A stretch of DNA of 64,000 bases. Origin: Terriglobales bacterium. Lineage in GTDB: Bacteria; Acidobacteriota; Terriglobia; Terriglobales; Acidobacteriaceae. Location: NCBI GenBank assembly GCA_035651655.1, contig DASRFG010000029.1, positions 1-64,000 on the forward strand, written 5' to 3'. The stretch's first letter is position 1, and the number at the start of each line of letters is the position of its first letter. Made by a program: the position numbers and the translations under genes. Of the stretch, positions 1 through 8,239 are shown one piece after another. The notes under the pieces are model-generated. The model made no database searches, was not told the DNA's origin, and saw nothing but the letters and a program-made list of their open reading frames with translations.

Positions 1-1
1 G

Positions 2-151
2 CCCATCGCGGCAGGTAAGGAAATGGGTAAAGGATTCGGCCGGGGAGGCAAGAAAACCGGTCACGCAATCAAAGAAGCCGTCACTACAGAAAGTGATCGG
101 GGTGACCGGGAGAAAAAGCAAGAGCGTGCGGACCAGAAAGACCCACAGTAA
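2..151 (+). CDS. C-terminal fragment of an unidentified basic, glycine-rich small protein
   Basis: An open frame runs in from the left edge and stops at TAA 149-151, giving 49 visible residues. The sequence is rich in Gly, Lys and Arg early (repeated G-K/G-R steps around a GKGFGRGGKKTG stretch) and becomes charged and hydrophilic towards the end (…EKKQERADQKDPQ). It resembles the tails of small secreted, low-complexity proteins seen in acidobacteria, but no family can be named. The start lies outside the window. It ends about 90 bases before the likely start of the next gene on the same strand. Confidence 0.4.
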   Translation, partial: PIAAGKEMGKGFGRGGKKTGHAIKEAVTTESDRGDREKKQERADQKDPQ

Positions 152-239
152 TTCATCACTTCGGACCGACTCAACAACGCCGGACAGCACGAGAAATCCG
201 GCGCTGGTTGGGTCTTCGGTACGCGCGGATAAAGCGATT

Positions 240-1544
240 ATGTGCGATGAAGATCTCAGCCAACGGCACTGGCTTCGCACCGTGAGTATCCTTCTTTTCT
301 TCGTATGTGCCTTGAGTGCTCCCCTGTGCGTCAGCTACTCCGTCCTTACCCACGAAGAAGTCGTGGATCTACTCTGGGAGCACCCCATACGCGATCTTCT
401 GTTGCAGCGCTTTCCAGATGCGACGCCGGAGAATCTGCGCCGCGCACACGCCTATGCCTATGGTGGCTGCCTGATCCAGGACATGGGCTACTACCCATTC
501 GGCAATCGCCAGTTCAGCGACCTTGTGCATTACGTGCGCAGCGGCGATTTTGTGGAGGCCCTGATCACAGAGTCTGCCGATCTTAACGAGTATGCTTTCG
601 CCTTGGGCGCGCTCGCCCACTACGCCTCTGACGTAAGCGGCCATCCCGCCATCAATCATGCAGTGTCGCTGCGTTTCCCCAAGCTGCGGAAGAAGTACGG
701 CGAGTCAGTCACTTTCGCCCAAGATCCCAAAGCCCATATCCGCACTGAGTTTGGCTTCGACGTAACGCAGGTGGCAAAAAACCGCTTCGCCTCTGACGCG
801 TACCACGACTTCATTGGATTCGAAGTTTCAAAACCCTTGCTGGAACGCGCGTTCAAGAAAAATTACGGCCTGGAGCTGTCGGACATGTTTAACGATGTCG
901 ACTTGGCGATAGGCACTTATCGCCGCGCCATCAGCAGCGTCATTCCAGAAATGACGCGAGTCGCGCTGTTGATCAAGCCAGCTGACGCGGTTGTAGAAAC
1001 ACCCGGCCGCAACAAGAAGAGATTCCTGTACCACATCTCACGCGCACAGTATGCAAAGGAGTGGGGCAGAAAATTTCGGACCCCCGGTCCGGGCGCAAGA
1101 ATTCTCGCATTCATATTTCGATTGATCCCCAAAATCGGTCCGTTTAAAGCCATGGAATTCGAGCTCCCCAATACCCAAACCGAGGACCTTTTCCTGAAAA
1201 GCATCAATGACACCCTGGATAATTACCGTCTGCTGATGGCTGGGATGAAAGCGGGCAAGACCAAGCTGGTGAATCGCGACTTCGATACGGGTAATGAGAC
1301 CAAGGCCGGGGAGTACAAGCTCACCGATGACACCTACTCTACGCTCCTGGATAGAATCGCCGCAAAGAAGTTCACTTCAGTCAGCCCAGAATTGCGCGAC
1401 AACATTTTGTCATTTTATCAAGACCTTCACGCGCCAGTCTCCACCAAACGGCGCGCCGACCGCTGGAATAATACCCTCCGCGAGCTTCATCAGCTTCAGG
1501 AAGTCAAGGAGGCTGTTACCACAGTTCCATCGCCGTCTAACTAG
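240..1544 (+). CDS. Exported zinc-dependent phospholipase C-like protein
   Basis: This 434-aa protein resembles the bacterial zinc-dependent phospholipase C family, whose members hydrolyse phospholipid head groups. The frame is open upstream to 93, but that extension is low-complexity and overlaps the preceding frame. ATG 240 is preferred because it gives a basic n-region, a hydrophobic core (residues about 13-30) and a signal-peptide-like end. The family-like helical core follows: a Thr-His pair just after the signal (SVLTHEE), a Tyr/Gly-rich block with an aspartate (about residues 70-85), and a His/Asp cluster (HYASDVSGHPAINHA) that would supply zinc ligands. The C-terminal half is not recognisable. 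It is convergent with the kinase gene downstream. Substrate is unknown and the enzyme role is a family inference. Confidence 0.6.
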   Translation: MCDEDLSQRHWLRTVSILLFFVCALSAPLCVSYSVLTHEEVVDLLWEHPIRDLLLQRFPDATPENLRRAHAYAYGGCLIQDMGYYPFGNRQFSDLVHYVRSGDFVEALITESADLNEYAFALGALAHYASDVSGHPAINHAVSLRFPKLRKKYGESVTFAQDPKAHIRTEFGFDVTQVAKNRFASDAYHDFIGFEVSKPLLERAFKKNYGLELSDMFNDVDLAIGTYRRAISSVIPEMTRVALLIKPADAVVETPGRNKKRFLYHISRAQYAKEWGRKFRTPGPGARILAFIFRLIPKIGPFKAMEFELPNTQTEDLFLKSINDTLDNYRLLMAGMKAGKTKLVNRDFDTGNETKAGEYKLTDDTYSTLLDRIAAKKFTSVSPELRDNILSFYQDLHAPVSTKRRADRWNNTLRELHQLQEVKEAVTTVPSPSN

Positions 1545-1588
1545 GAGGGCCGGTTGCCAACTTCTCTGCCGGGCCCAGTGAGCGCGCC

Positions 1589-3037
1589 TTAACACGCTAC
1601 TGGCAACGAAAAATAAAACACCGATCCCCGGCCTAGCTGGCTAGTCACACCGATTGTGCCTCCGTGTAGTTCGACAATCGCTTTTGCGATCGCCAATCCC
1701 ATACCGGTGCCCTGAATGGATACTCTCTGGTTTCGCCCACGATAGAACTTCTCAAAAATCATTGACTGTTCAATATCGTCAATGCCAGGGCCGTGGTCGG
1801 CCACGCTGGTCACCAGTTGGCTGTCGCGCAATTCGGCGGTGATGTGCACAGGCGTGCCCGGCGGCGAGTATTTGCCTGCATTTTCCAGCAACTGGGCAAG
1901 CACTTCGGCAATACGCCGCACGTCCATACGCACCGGGGGAAGATTATCGGGGATGGAGACGTCCACCTTATGGTTCTCCAGAACGTGCTTGGAGTCCTGG
2001 AGCGCGGAATCCACGGCTTCGCGAATCTGATATGGCTGGAAATTAAGCTCGACCTGATGAGCGTCCAATTGTGCTACTTCCGTTGCCTCGCCGATCAGGC
2101 GATTGAGCCGATCGCTTTCCTCGTTGATTACCGTGGCCAGGTCTTTCAACTGCGGCTTGTCGAGTTCGACTTCAGACAGAAGCGTCTCCGCGGACGCTTT
2201 GATTGCGGTGAGCGGCGTCCGGAATTCGTGGGTTACGGAGTCGAGCAGCAATGAACGGAGCCGGTCGCTTTCCCGCGAGGCCTCGGCTTTTGTGAGCTTT
2301 TCCATGGTTGACACGCGCTCTATGGCAATGGCCACCAGGCTGCCGATTGCCTCCAGCGTCTCGCGAGACAAACTGCAGCCGAGCAGCCCCAGGCTTCCAA
2401 TCGAGCGCACCCCCATCCGCAACGGCATGAAACACGTACTATGTTGCCGATCCAGCACAGGTTCCCCGCGCTTGCTGATGGCGTTCAACTGTTCCGTTGA
2501 AATGAGCGACTGGACCGCAATGTCGGAGTAGTAAGTCTTCTGCTTGTTCTCCAGAAAGATAGCGGCGCCGCTTACTCCGAGAGACGCCACCACGAATCCG
2601 GGAACGTTGTTCAGCAATCCAAAGACGTTATCGCTAAGCAGGAGTTGTTGGCTAAACATGTAAAGCCGTTCCAGCTCGCGACGGCGCTGATGCGATTGCA
2701 ATGCTTCGCGACGCGCTCGCTCGGATAATTGGCTGGCAATTGTTGCGGTCGCCAGGAACGTGAGGAGCGCTACCCAGTTTTGTGGGTCGGCGATAGTGAA
2801 ATGAAACAATGGTGGCAGGAAAAAATAGTTGTAGGCCAGTGTCGCAAGCAGAGCCGTGAAAATCGCGTACCTCATTCCCCAGGTAGCGGAAATTAAGAGT
2901 ACGGCGAGCAAGAAAGTGAATCCCACGGTCGTGGGATTGACATGAATTATCCTCCAATAGACATAGGCGATTGCGGCAACTATCGATACCGCGGCAACGA
3001 AACGCAATAATGGTCGCCGGATGTCTTTCACGCGCAT
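1589..3037 (-). CDS. kdpD: KdpD-like sensor histidine kinase, C-terminal (membrane/kinase) half only
   Basis: This 482-aa protein matches the second half of classical KdpD, the sensor that phosphorylates KdpE during potassium limitation. Four membrane helices of the DUF4118 type occupy about residues 8-110, followed by a GAF-like region, a HisKA domain with phospho-acceptor His270 (VTHEFRTPL), and an HATPase domain with an N-box Asn (QLLENAGKYSPPG), a G1 box (DHGPGI) and a G2 box (GTGMGLAIAKAI). The KdpD N-terminal nucleotide-binding and Usp domains are absent. They are encoded by a separate gene that starts about 50 bp away on the opposite strand. ATG 3037 is preferred; an upstream start (3133) would overlap that gene. 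The two products probably act together. Confidence 0.88.
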   Translation of the reverse strand: MRVKDIRRPLLRFVAAVSIVAAIAYVYWRIIHVNPTTVGFTFLLAVLLISATWGMRYAIFTALLATLAYNYFFLPPLFHFTIADPQNWVALLTFLATATIASQLSERARREALQSHQRRRELERLYMFSQQLLLSDNVFGLLNNVPGFVVASLGVSGAAIFLENKQKTYYSDIAVQSLISTEQLNAISKRGEPVLDRQHSTCFMPLRMGVRSIGSLGLLGCSLSRETLEAIGSLVAIAIERVSTMEKLTKAEASRESDRLRSLLLDSVTHEFRTPLTAIKASAETLLSEVELDKPQLKDLATVINEESDRLNRLIGEATEVAQLDAHQVELNFQPYQIREAVDSALQDSKHVLENHKVDVSIPDNLPPVRMDVRRIAEVLAQLLENAGKYSPPGTPVHITAELRDSQLVTSVADHGPGIDDIEQSMIFEKFYRGRNQRVSIQGTGMGLAIAKAIVELHGGTIGVTSQLGRGSVFYFSLPVAC

Positions 3038-3087
3038 GATTGTATTCCATTCGACATTTGTGCCGACTGTCGACGAGAATAGCCACA

Positions 3088-4206
3088 ATGCCAAAGACGC
3101 CTGAGCAATGGCTGGAAGAAACAGCCGCGCCAAAGGAGCGAGGGATCTTCAAGCTCTTCCTGGGCTACGCCCCGGGCGTGGGTAAAACCTACAACATGCT
3201 CAGCGAGGGGATCCGCCGCCATAGCCGTGGCGAGGATGTCGTGATCGGCGTGGTAGAGACCCACGGACGTAAGGCAGTCGCGGAGCTTGCAACCCGGATG
3301 GATAGCGTCCCCCGCCGACAGATGCAATATAAAGGTGCGTCTTTCGAAGAGATGGACGTGGATGCCATCCTCGCCCGCAAACCGCAAGTTGTGCTGGTGG
3401 ATGAACTGGCCCATACCAACATCGAGGGCAGCAAACACCGTAAGCGTTACGAAGATGTTATGGAACTCCTGGACGCAAAGATCGACGTCATCTCAACTAT
3501 GAACGTGCAGCATATCGAAAGCCTGACGCCCCTCGTCCAAAGCATTACTGGCGTTCCAGTCCGCGAAACGGTCCCAGATTGGGTGCTGCAGCGGGTGAAT
3601 GAGGTTGTTTTGGCAGATCTGACCCCAGAAGCACTGCAGACGCGCATGCGGCGTGGTGACATCTACCCGGTGGACCGAGCGGAAAGAGCGCTGGGACATT
3701 TCTTCCGCCCCGGCAATCTCATCGCTCTTCGAGAGCTGGCTCTTCAGCAGGTCGCCAAAGCGGTGGATCGCAGCCTGGAATCTTATCTCGACAGGGAAGG
3801 CACGGGCAGCGCTGCCGTTCGTGAGCGCATTGGCGTCTGCATTAGCTCCAACCCCGTCGCGCAATATCTGATCGCGCGCGCAGGTCGAATGGCCAATCGG
3901 ATAGATGCAGAACTGTTCGTCATTTATGTGGACGTGGGAAGAGATAAAGGTCCGGAAGAACAACGCACGCTGGCCCAGAACATTCAGTTTGCCCAGAACC
4001 TTGGGGCCAAGATCCTCCGAGGCAAAGGCACGACTGTTGCGGAAGAAGTCGCAAAAATCGTCCGCGAAAATCACATCACACAAGTGATCTTTGGACGTTC
4101 AGCTCAGAGCGGTTGGAGGAGATACCTCTATCTTTCGGCAATACACAAGTTCCTGCGCGATGCTCCGCCTGTGGATGTTCACATCGTAACCCAAGAGGTG
4201 AAGTGA
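3088..4206 (+). CDS. kdpD: KdpD N-terminal half: KdpD input domain plus universal-stress-protein domain
   Basis: This 372-aa soluble protein corresponds to the cytoplasmic N-terminal input module of KdpD. A Walker-A-like loop lies at about residues 32-39 (GYAPGVGKT), and a Walker-B-like strand follows (VVLVDELAHTN). The KdpD domain continues to about residue 230, and a UspA-like domain fills about residues 245-370, with a GRS nucleotide-binding signature near its end. No transmembrane helix or kinase domain follows; the frame closes at 4206. ATG 3088 is chosen because it begins at the usual KdpD N-terminus, although the frame is open to 3040. KdpE starts 9 bases downstream, so the two are probably co-transcribed. 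The kinase half is the divergent neighbour. Lone KdpD N-domains are known in cyanobacteria, but here the missing half lies next door. Confidence 0.9.
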   Translation: MPKTPEQWLEETAAPKERGIFKLFLGYAPGVGKTYNMLSEGIRRHSRGEDVVIGVVETHGRKAVAELATRMDSVPRRQMQYKGASFEEMDVDAILARKPQVVLVDELAHTNIEGSKHRKRYEDVMELLDAKIDVISTMNVQHIESLTPLVQSITGVPVRETVPDWVLQRVNEVVLADLTPEALQTRMRRGDIYPVDRAERALGHFFRPGNLIALRELALQQVAKAVDRSLESYLDREGTGSAAVRERIGVCISSNPVAQYLIARAGRMANRIDAELFVIYVDVGRDKGPEEQRTLAQNIQFAQNLGAKILRGKGTTVAEEVAKIVRENHITQVIFGRSAQSGWRRYLYLSAIHKFLRDAPPVDVHIVTQEVK

Positions 4207-4215
4207 GCATCGCAA

Positions 4216-4917
4216 ATGCCTGAAGATGAGAAGCGAAAAATCCTCGTAGTTGATGACGAGCCGCAAATCACTCGCGTCCTGAAGACCACCCTGTCCACTC
4301 GCGGATACGCCATCCGAACCGCTGCCGATGGCGATGAGGCAGTCCAAACCATCAAACAGTGGTCGCCCGACCTGGTAATAACCGATCTGCGAATGCCCAA
4401 CATGGACGGCCTGGAGTTGTGCCGCTATATCCGGTCGAAGTCGCAGACGCCGATCATAGTTTTGTCGGTAAAAGGCGAAGACAAGATCAAAGTCGAAGCG
4501 CTGGATGCCGGCGCTGACGATTACGTGACCAAGCCGTTCAGCGTGCCTGAGTTGCTGGCGCGAGTGCGCGCGGCCCTGCGGCGCTCAGTGCCGACCCAAG
4601 CACTCGACCAGGGGCCGATCGCAGTCGGGCATTTTCGTATCGACCTGCAAGCGCACACTGTCCACGTGAGGAGCAAAGAAGTGCGCCTGACTCCGAAAGA
4701 GTTCGACCTGCTGGTTTATTTGGCACGTCGCCCCGGCAAGGTGGTGACTCATCGCGCGTTGCTATCGGGTGTGTGGGGCGAAAACAGCGTGGAGCAGCCC
4801 GAATACACTCGAGTCTTCGTCAACCACTTGCGCAAGAAAATTGAGCCCTCGGAAGGTAATCCTCGCTACATCCTGACTGAGCCGTGGATCGGCTATCGCT
4901 TCGAGCCGGGCGAGTAG
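4216..4917 (+). CDS. kdpE: KdpE, OmpR-family response regulator of the Kdp potassium system
   Basis: This 233-aa two-domain regulator carries a receiver (residues about 8-120) with the acidic pair in VVDDEP, phospho-acceptor Asp57 (VITDLRMP) and the conserved Lys in VTKPF. A winged-helix OmpR/PhoB output domain (about 135-230) follows, containing LTPKEFDLLVYLARRPG. Length matches KdpE. It follows the KdpD input-half gene by 9 bases and precedes the porin-kdpFABC cluster, so it is expected to activate that operon when phosphorylated. Four direct TTTTA boxes with 11-bp period just downstream are the obvious candidate binding site. Confidence 0.93.
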   Translation: MPEDEKRKILVVDDEPQITRVLKTTLSTRGYAIRTAADGDEAVQTIKQWSPDLVITDLRMPNMDGLELCRYIRSKSQTPIIVLSVKGEDKIKVEALDAGADDYVTKPFSVPELLARVRAALRRSVPTQALDQGPIAVGHFRIDLQAHTVHVRSKEVRLTPKEFDLLVYLARRPGKVVTHRALLSGVWGENSVEQPEYTRVFVNHLRKKIEPSEGNPRYILTEPWIGYRFEPGE

Positions 4918-4964
4918 CTCGTTCCTCCAGCCATTCTTCTGCGAACAGAACGAGTCTCCCGGAT

Positions 4965-5008
4965 TTTTACAAAACTTTTATGCACTTTTTATCCCCCTTT
5001 TATGCCTG
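4965..5008 (+). promoter_or_regulatory. Four tandem 11-bp TTTTA boxes, candidate KdpE operator
   Basis: Four direct repeats start at 4965, 4976, 4987 and 4998, exactly 11 bp apart: TTTTACAAAAC, TTTTATGCACT, TTTTATCCCCC, TTTTATGCCTG. Direct repeats with helical phasing are typical sites for OmpR/PhoB-family regulators. The KdpE gene ends 47 bases upstream and the porin-kdpFABC genes begin about 28 bases downstream. That short distance suggests the boxes overlap the -35 region or that the transcript leader is very short. Binding by KdpE is inferred. Confidence 0.65.
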
Positions 5009-5036
5009 GCGTTGTTGAATTGAATTGACCGCGGCA

Positions 5037-6224
5037 ATGTTCATTCGGCCATCATCTCGTCTCAGAGATCGGCACCTTCAGCTTGGAATTTGCACCATCG
5101 CCCTGCTGGTCACTTCGTTGCGAGCGCAATCAGATACTCAGGCAAATGCGCCGGCCCTACCTCCCTGGCAATATGGCGGATTCGTGGACTCCGCCTACTT
5201 GTTGGATTTCAATTACCCTTCAAATCATTTGTTTCGCAGCCGAGGCACGACTTACAAGGTTGACGAGCCAATTCTTAACATGGCCGCCGCATACGTGCAG
5301 AAGAACACTTCCGAGTTATCGCGCTGGGGATTGCAATTGACTGTGCAGGGTGGACAAGACTCCAGGGTGTTTGGATTCTCCGCAACCGCACCCAACCTTG
5401 CCGGGTCCGAGTGGCTGCGCCATTTTGGGCCAACCAACGTTTCCTACTTGGCACCAGTCGGTAAGGGACTGACGCTGCAAGGTGGAATTTTCAGCAGCTT
5501 TATCGGCTACGACTCGCTCTATGCCAAGGACAACTTCAATTACACACGCCCCTGGGGCGCAGACTTCACGCCCTATTTGATGTTGGGCGTCAACGCTCAA
5601 TATCCGCTTACTAAAAAGCTAACAGCCGCCCTTTTTGTGATAAACGGCTATTGGCATTTGGCTGACGCCAACAGTGTTCCGAGTTCCGGCGGCCAAGTTG
5701 CGTTCAAACCCACTGAGCACACGACCTTTAAACAGACGGTGCTCTACGGGCCACACCAGTCGGATACATCACTTCAGTTCTGGCGGTTCTTGTCTGACAG
5801 TATCGCAGAGTGGAAGCACGACCCGGCTACGATTGCATTCGAATATCAGGTGTCAGAAGAAAGAGTTGCTACGGCTGGAAATCCGCGCGCCTTGTGGATG
5901 TCGGCGCAGTTGCCGGCGCACTGGAGTTTCAACAAGCACTGGAGCGCGACCGTGAGGCCTGAGGTTGCATGGGATCGCAACGGGCGCTGGACCGGATTCG
6001 CGCAGACGGTTAAAGCCTTCACCAGCACGCTGGAATACCGCATTCCATTCCGGCAAGCGAATGCCATCATACGATTGGAGCATCGGGTCGACGATTCCCG
6101 CGGGCCCGGCGGTGGCTTCTTCAACGATGGGGAAGTTCGTCCGGGCGTGGCTCGACTCACAGCAACGCAAAACCTTTTGATTTTGGGAGTGATTTTGACG
6201 TTCGATTCACAATTTCGTCCGTAG
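5037..6224 (+). CDS. Outer-membrane beta-barrel porin heading the kdp operon
   Basis: This 395-aa protein has an N-terminal signal peptide (hydrophobic core about residues 16-27, ending near RAQ). The body rich in alternating aromatic and polar strands is typical of the OmpL-like beta-barrel porin family (porin-2 type), and the last strand ends in TFDSQFRP. ATG 5037 is preferred over a TTG at 5025, though neither has a strong ribosome-binding site. It lies between kdpE and kdpF on the same strand, 16 bases before the next small gene. I infer it lets K+ cross the outer membrane when the inner-membrane Kdp pump is induced. The channel specificity cannot be read from sequence. Confidence 0.72.
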   Translation: MFIRPSSRLRDRHLQLGICTIALLVTSLRAQSDTQANAPALPPWQYGGFVDSAYLLDFNYPSNHLFRSRGTTYKVDEPILNMAAAYVQKNTSELSRWGLQLTVQGGQDSRVFGFSATAPNLAGSEWLRHFGPTNVSYLAPVGKGLTLQGGIFSSFIGYDSLYAKDNFNYTRPWGADFTPYLMLGVNAQYPLTKKLTAALFVINGYWHLADANSVPSSGGQVAFKPTEHTTFKQTVLYGPHQSDTSLQFWRFLSDSIAEWKHDPATIAFEYQVSEERVATAGNPRALWMSAQLPAHWSFNKHWSATVRPEVAWDRNGRWTGFAQTVKAFTSTLEYRIPFRQANAIIRLEHRVDDSRGPGGGFFNDGEVRPGVARLTATQNLLILGVILTFDSQFRP

Positions 6225-6240
6225 CTTTTTCGGAGGTTGT

Positions 6241-6327
6241 ATGCAGGATTTTATTTTCGTCGCGGTGACGGTACTGTTTTTCGTCATGTCTATTGGCTAC
6301 GTTCGCTTCTGCGAAAAAGAGAAGTGA
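6241..6327 (+). CDS. 28-aa single-span membrane peptide upstream of kdpF
   Basis: ATG 6241 is preceded by a clear Shine-Dalgarno (CGGAGG, about 7 bases upstream) and the frame closes at TGA 6325-6327. The peptide has one hydrophobic helix (about residues 4-19, rich in Val and Phe) and a charged tail (RFCEKEK). It is too short for ordinary gene calls. It sits 16 bases after the porin and 12 bases before kdpF. It does not match the KdpF pattern as well as the next small gene. It could be an additional Kdp accessory peptide or a KdpF paralogue. The tiny size limits confidence, but the SD and position support real translation. Confidence 0.55.
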   Translation: MQDFIFVAVTVLFFVMSIGYVRFCEKEK

Positions 6328-6339
6328 GATCAAAACGCT

Positions 6340-6429
6340 ATGCACCTGGAATCGGCAATCATGCTCACAGTAAGCGCTTTGATGATGGTGTACTTGCTAT
6401 ACGCGCTGCTTCGCCCGGAGAAATTCTGA
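6340..6429 (+). CDS. kdpF: KdpF, small subunit of the Kdp potassium pump
   Basis: This 29-aa single-helix peptide ends in YALLRPEKF, the typical KdpF tail (Tyr-Ala-Leu-Leu/Ile then a Pro/Ala-Glu-Lys/Ala-Phe end). KdpF is a lipid-like stabiliser of the KdpABC complex in the inner membrane. It ends one base before the kdpA start codon, so translation is likely coupled. Its own SD is weak (GTGAGAT). Size and position are exactly those expected. Confidence 0.82.
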   Translation: MHLESAIMLTVSALMMVYLLYALLRPEKF

Positions 6430-6430
6430 C

Positions 6431-8230
6431 ATGACGGTGAATGGATGGCTGCAGATCGCTGTCTTTTTCGGGCTGGTTCTCGCGGTCACCAAACCCATAG
6501 GCATCTTCATGGCGCGCGTCTTCAGCCGCGAGAGGACGTTCATGGATCCGGTGCTGCGCCCCGTCGAGCGCCTGCTCTACCTCGTGACCGGAGCGGACGA
6601 AAACCATGAGATGCGCTGGACGGAGTACGCCGTTTCGATGCTGCTATTCAGCCTGGTGCCGATGCTGCTCCTGTACTTGATGGAACGTATACAGGGATTC
6701 CTGCCGTTCAATCCGCAAAAACTGGCGGCGGTCCCGCCCGCGCTGGCGTTCAATACGGCAGCGTCTTTTACCACCAATACCAACTGGCAGAATTATAGCG
6801 GCGAAACCACCATGAGCTATTTGACCCAAATGGCTGGCCTTGCCTACCACAACTTCATTTCTGCCGCCGTAGGTATCGTGCTGGCCATCGCTTTCATTCG
6901 AGGCATCGCGCGCCGCGAGAAGGAAACGATCGGCAACTTCTGGGTTGATCTGGTGCGCTGCACTTTGTGGGTTTTACTGCCGTTCTGCCTGGTTGGCTCG
7001 CTGCTCCTGGTCTCGCAGGGCGTGGTTCAAAATCTTAAGCCCTATGACACGGTGAAACTCGTCGAGCCCCAGCAGGTGCAGAAGACCGGCCCTGACGGCA
7101 AGCCGATGGTCGGTCCCGACGGCAAGCCAGTGATGGACACGGTCACGGAACAGGTGATCGCGCAGGGTCCCGTAGCTTCACAGGAAATTATCAAAGAGTG
7201 GGGCACGAACGGCGGCGGTTTTTTTAACGCCAACAGCGCTCACCCGTTCGAGAATCCGACACCATTGTCTAACCTCATTGAACTGTTCTCGATCTTCGCA
7301 GTTTCTTCCGGTTTGACGTACACACTCGGCCGCATGACGGGCTCACAAGCGCATGGCTGGGCAGTGTGGGCGGCCATGGCAGTTCTGTTTGTAGCCGGTG
7401 TGAGCACCACGTACTGGGCGGAAGCTCGCGGAAATCCGCTGCTGCCAAGCGGCGTTGACCAGCGTGTGAACGCTCTGCAACCGGGCGGAAATATGGAGGG
7501 CAAGGAAGTACGCTTCGGAATCGCCAATACAGCTTTGTGGGCCACTGTCACCACGGACGCAAGTTGCGGCGCCATCAACGGCTGGCACGATTCCTTCACG
7601 CCGCTCGGCGGGTTGGTGCCGCTGGTGAACATCATGCTCAGCGAGGTGATCTTCGGCGGAGTGGGCGCCGGGATGTACGGCATTCTTATTTATGTGGTGC
7701 TGGCGGTATTCATCGCCGGACTTATGGTGGGCCGCACGCCTGAGTATCTCGGAAAGAAGATTGAAGCCTACGACGTGAAGATGGCCATGCTTGTAGTTCT
7801 GGTGTTTCCGCTGGTGATCCTGGTTTTCACGGCGATTTCGGCAATTAAGCCGTTCGGCACTTCGAGCATTCTGAATCCCGGGCCGCACGGCTTGAGCGAG
7901 ATCCTCTACTCCTTTACATCGCAAGCGGGAAACAACGGCTCTGCCTTCGCAGGACTGACCACGAACACGCTTTGGTACAACACCGCCGGTGGTTTAACAA
8001 TGTTGATTGGGCGCTTCTTCATGATCATCCCCATGCTGGCAATTGCCGGCAATCTCGCTCGCAAGCGCTATGTGCCGCCATCGCTCGGCACTTTTCCCGT
8101 GACCACGCCGCTGTTCACCGTGCTCCTGGTCGGCGTGATCATCATTGTGGGCGCGCTGACTTTTTTCCCAGCCTTGAGCCTGGGACCGATTTTGGAACAC
8201 CTGTTGATGATGGCTGGCAAGACGTTCTGA
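6431..8230 (+). CDS. kdpA: KdpA, potassium-translocating channel subunit of the Kdp ATPase
   Basis: KdpA (599 aa) is the K+-channel-like subunit of the high-affinity KdpFABC importer. The four selectivity-filter/P-loop blocks typical of the family are present: [51 protein letters not shown] and [13 protein letters not shown]. About ten membrane helices are visible. It is about 40 residues longer than the E. coli protein. Part of the excess is a periplasmic-loop insertion near residues 220-240 containing a tandem GPDGKP repeat. It starts 1 base after kdpF and is followed 9 bases later by kdpB. Confidence 0.97.
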   Translation: MTVNGWLQIAVFFGLVLAVTKPIGIFMARVFSRERTFMDPVLRPVERLLYLVTGADENHEMRWTEYAVSMLLFSLVPMLLLYLMERIQGFLPFNPQKLAAVPPALAFNTAASFTTNTNWQNYSGETTMSYLTQMAGLAYHNFISAAVGIVLAIAFIRGIARREKETIGNFWVDLVRCTLWVLLPFCLVGSLLLVSQGVVQNLKPYDTVKLVEPQQVQKTGPDGKPMVGPDGKPVMDTVTEQVIAQGPVASQEIIKEWGTNGGGFFNANSAHPFENPTPLSNLIELFSIFAVSSGLTYTLGRMTGSQAHGWAVWAAMAVLFVAGVSTTYWAEARGNPLLPSGVDQRVNALQPGGNMEGKEVRFGIANTALWATVTTDASCGAINGWHDSFTPLGGLVPLVNIMLSEVIFGGVGAGMYGILIYVVLAVFIAGLMVGRTPEYLGKKIEAYDVKMAMLVVLVFPLVILVFTAISAIKPFGTSSILNPGPHGLSEILYSFTSQAGNNGSAFAGLTTNTLWYNTAGGLTMLIGRFFMIIPMLAIAGNLARKRYVPPSLGTFPVTTPLFTVLLVGVIIIVGALTFFPALSLGPILEHLLMMAGKTF

Positions 8231-8239
8231 GAATTATTT

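Noticed and set aside
4918-4968. CTCGTTC/GAACGAG inverted repeat after kdpE followed by five T, as a terminator
   Set aside because: The loop is 23 bases and the T-run begins about ten bases after the stem. The T-run is better explained as the first of four phased TTTTA boxes.
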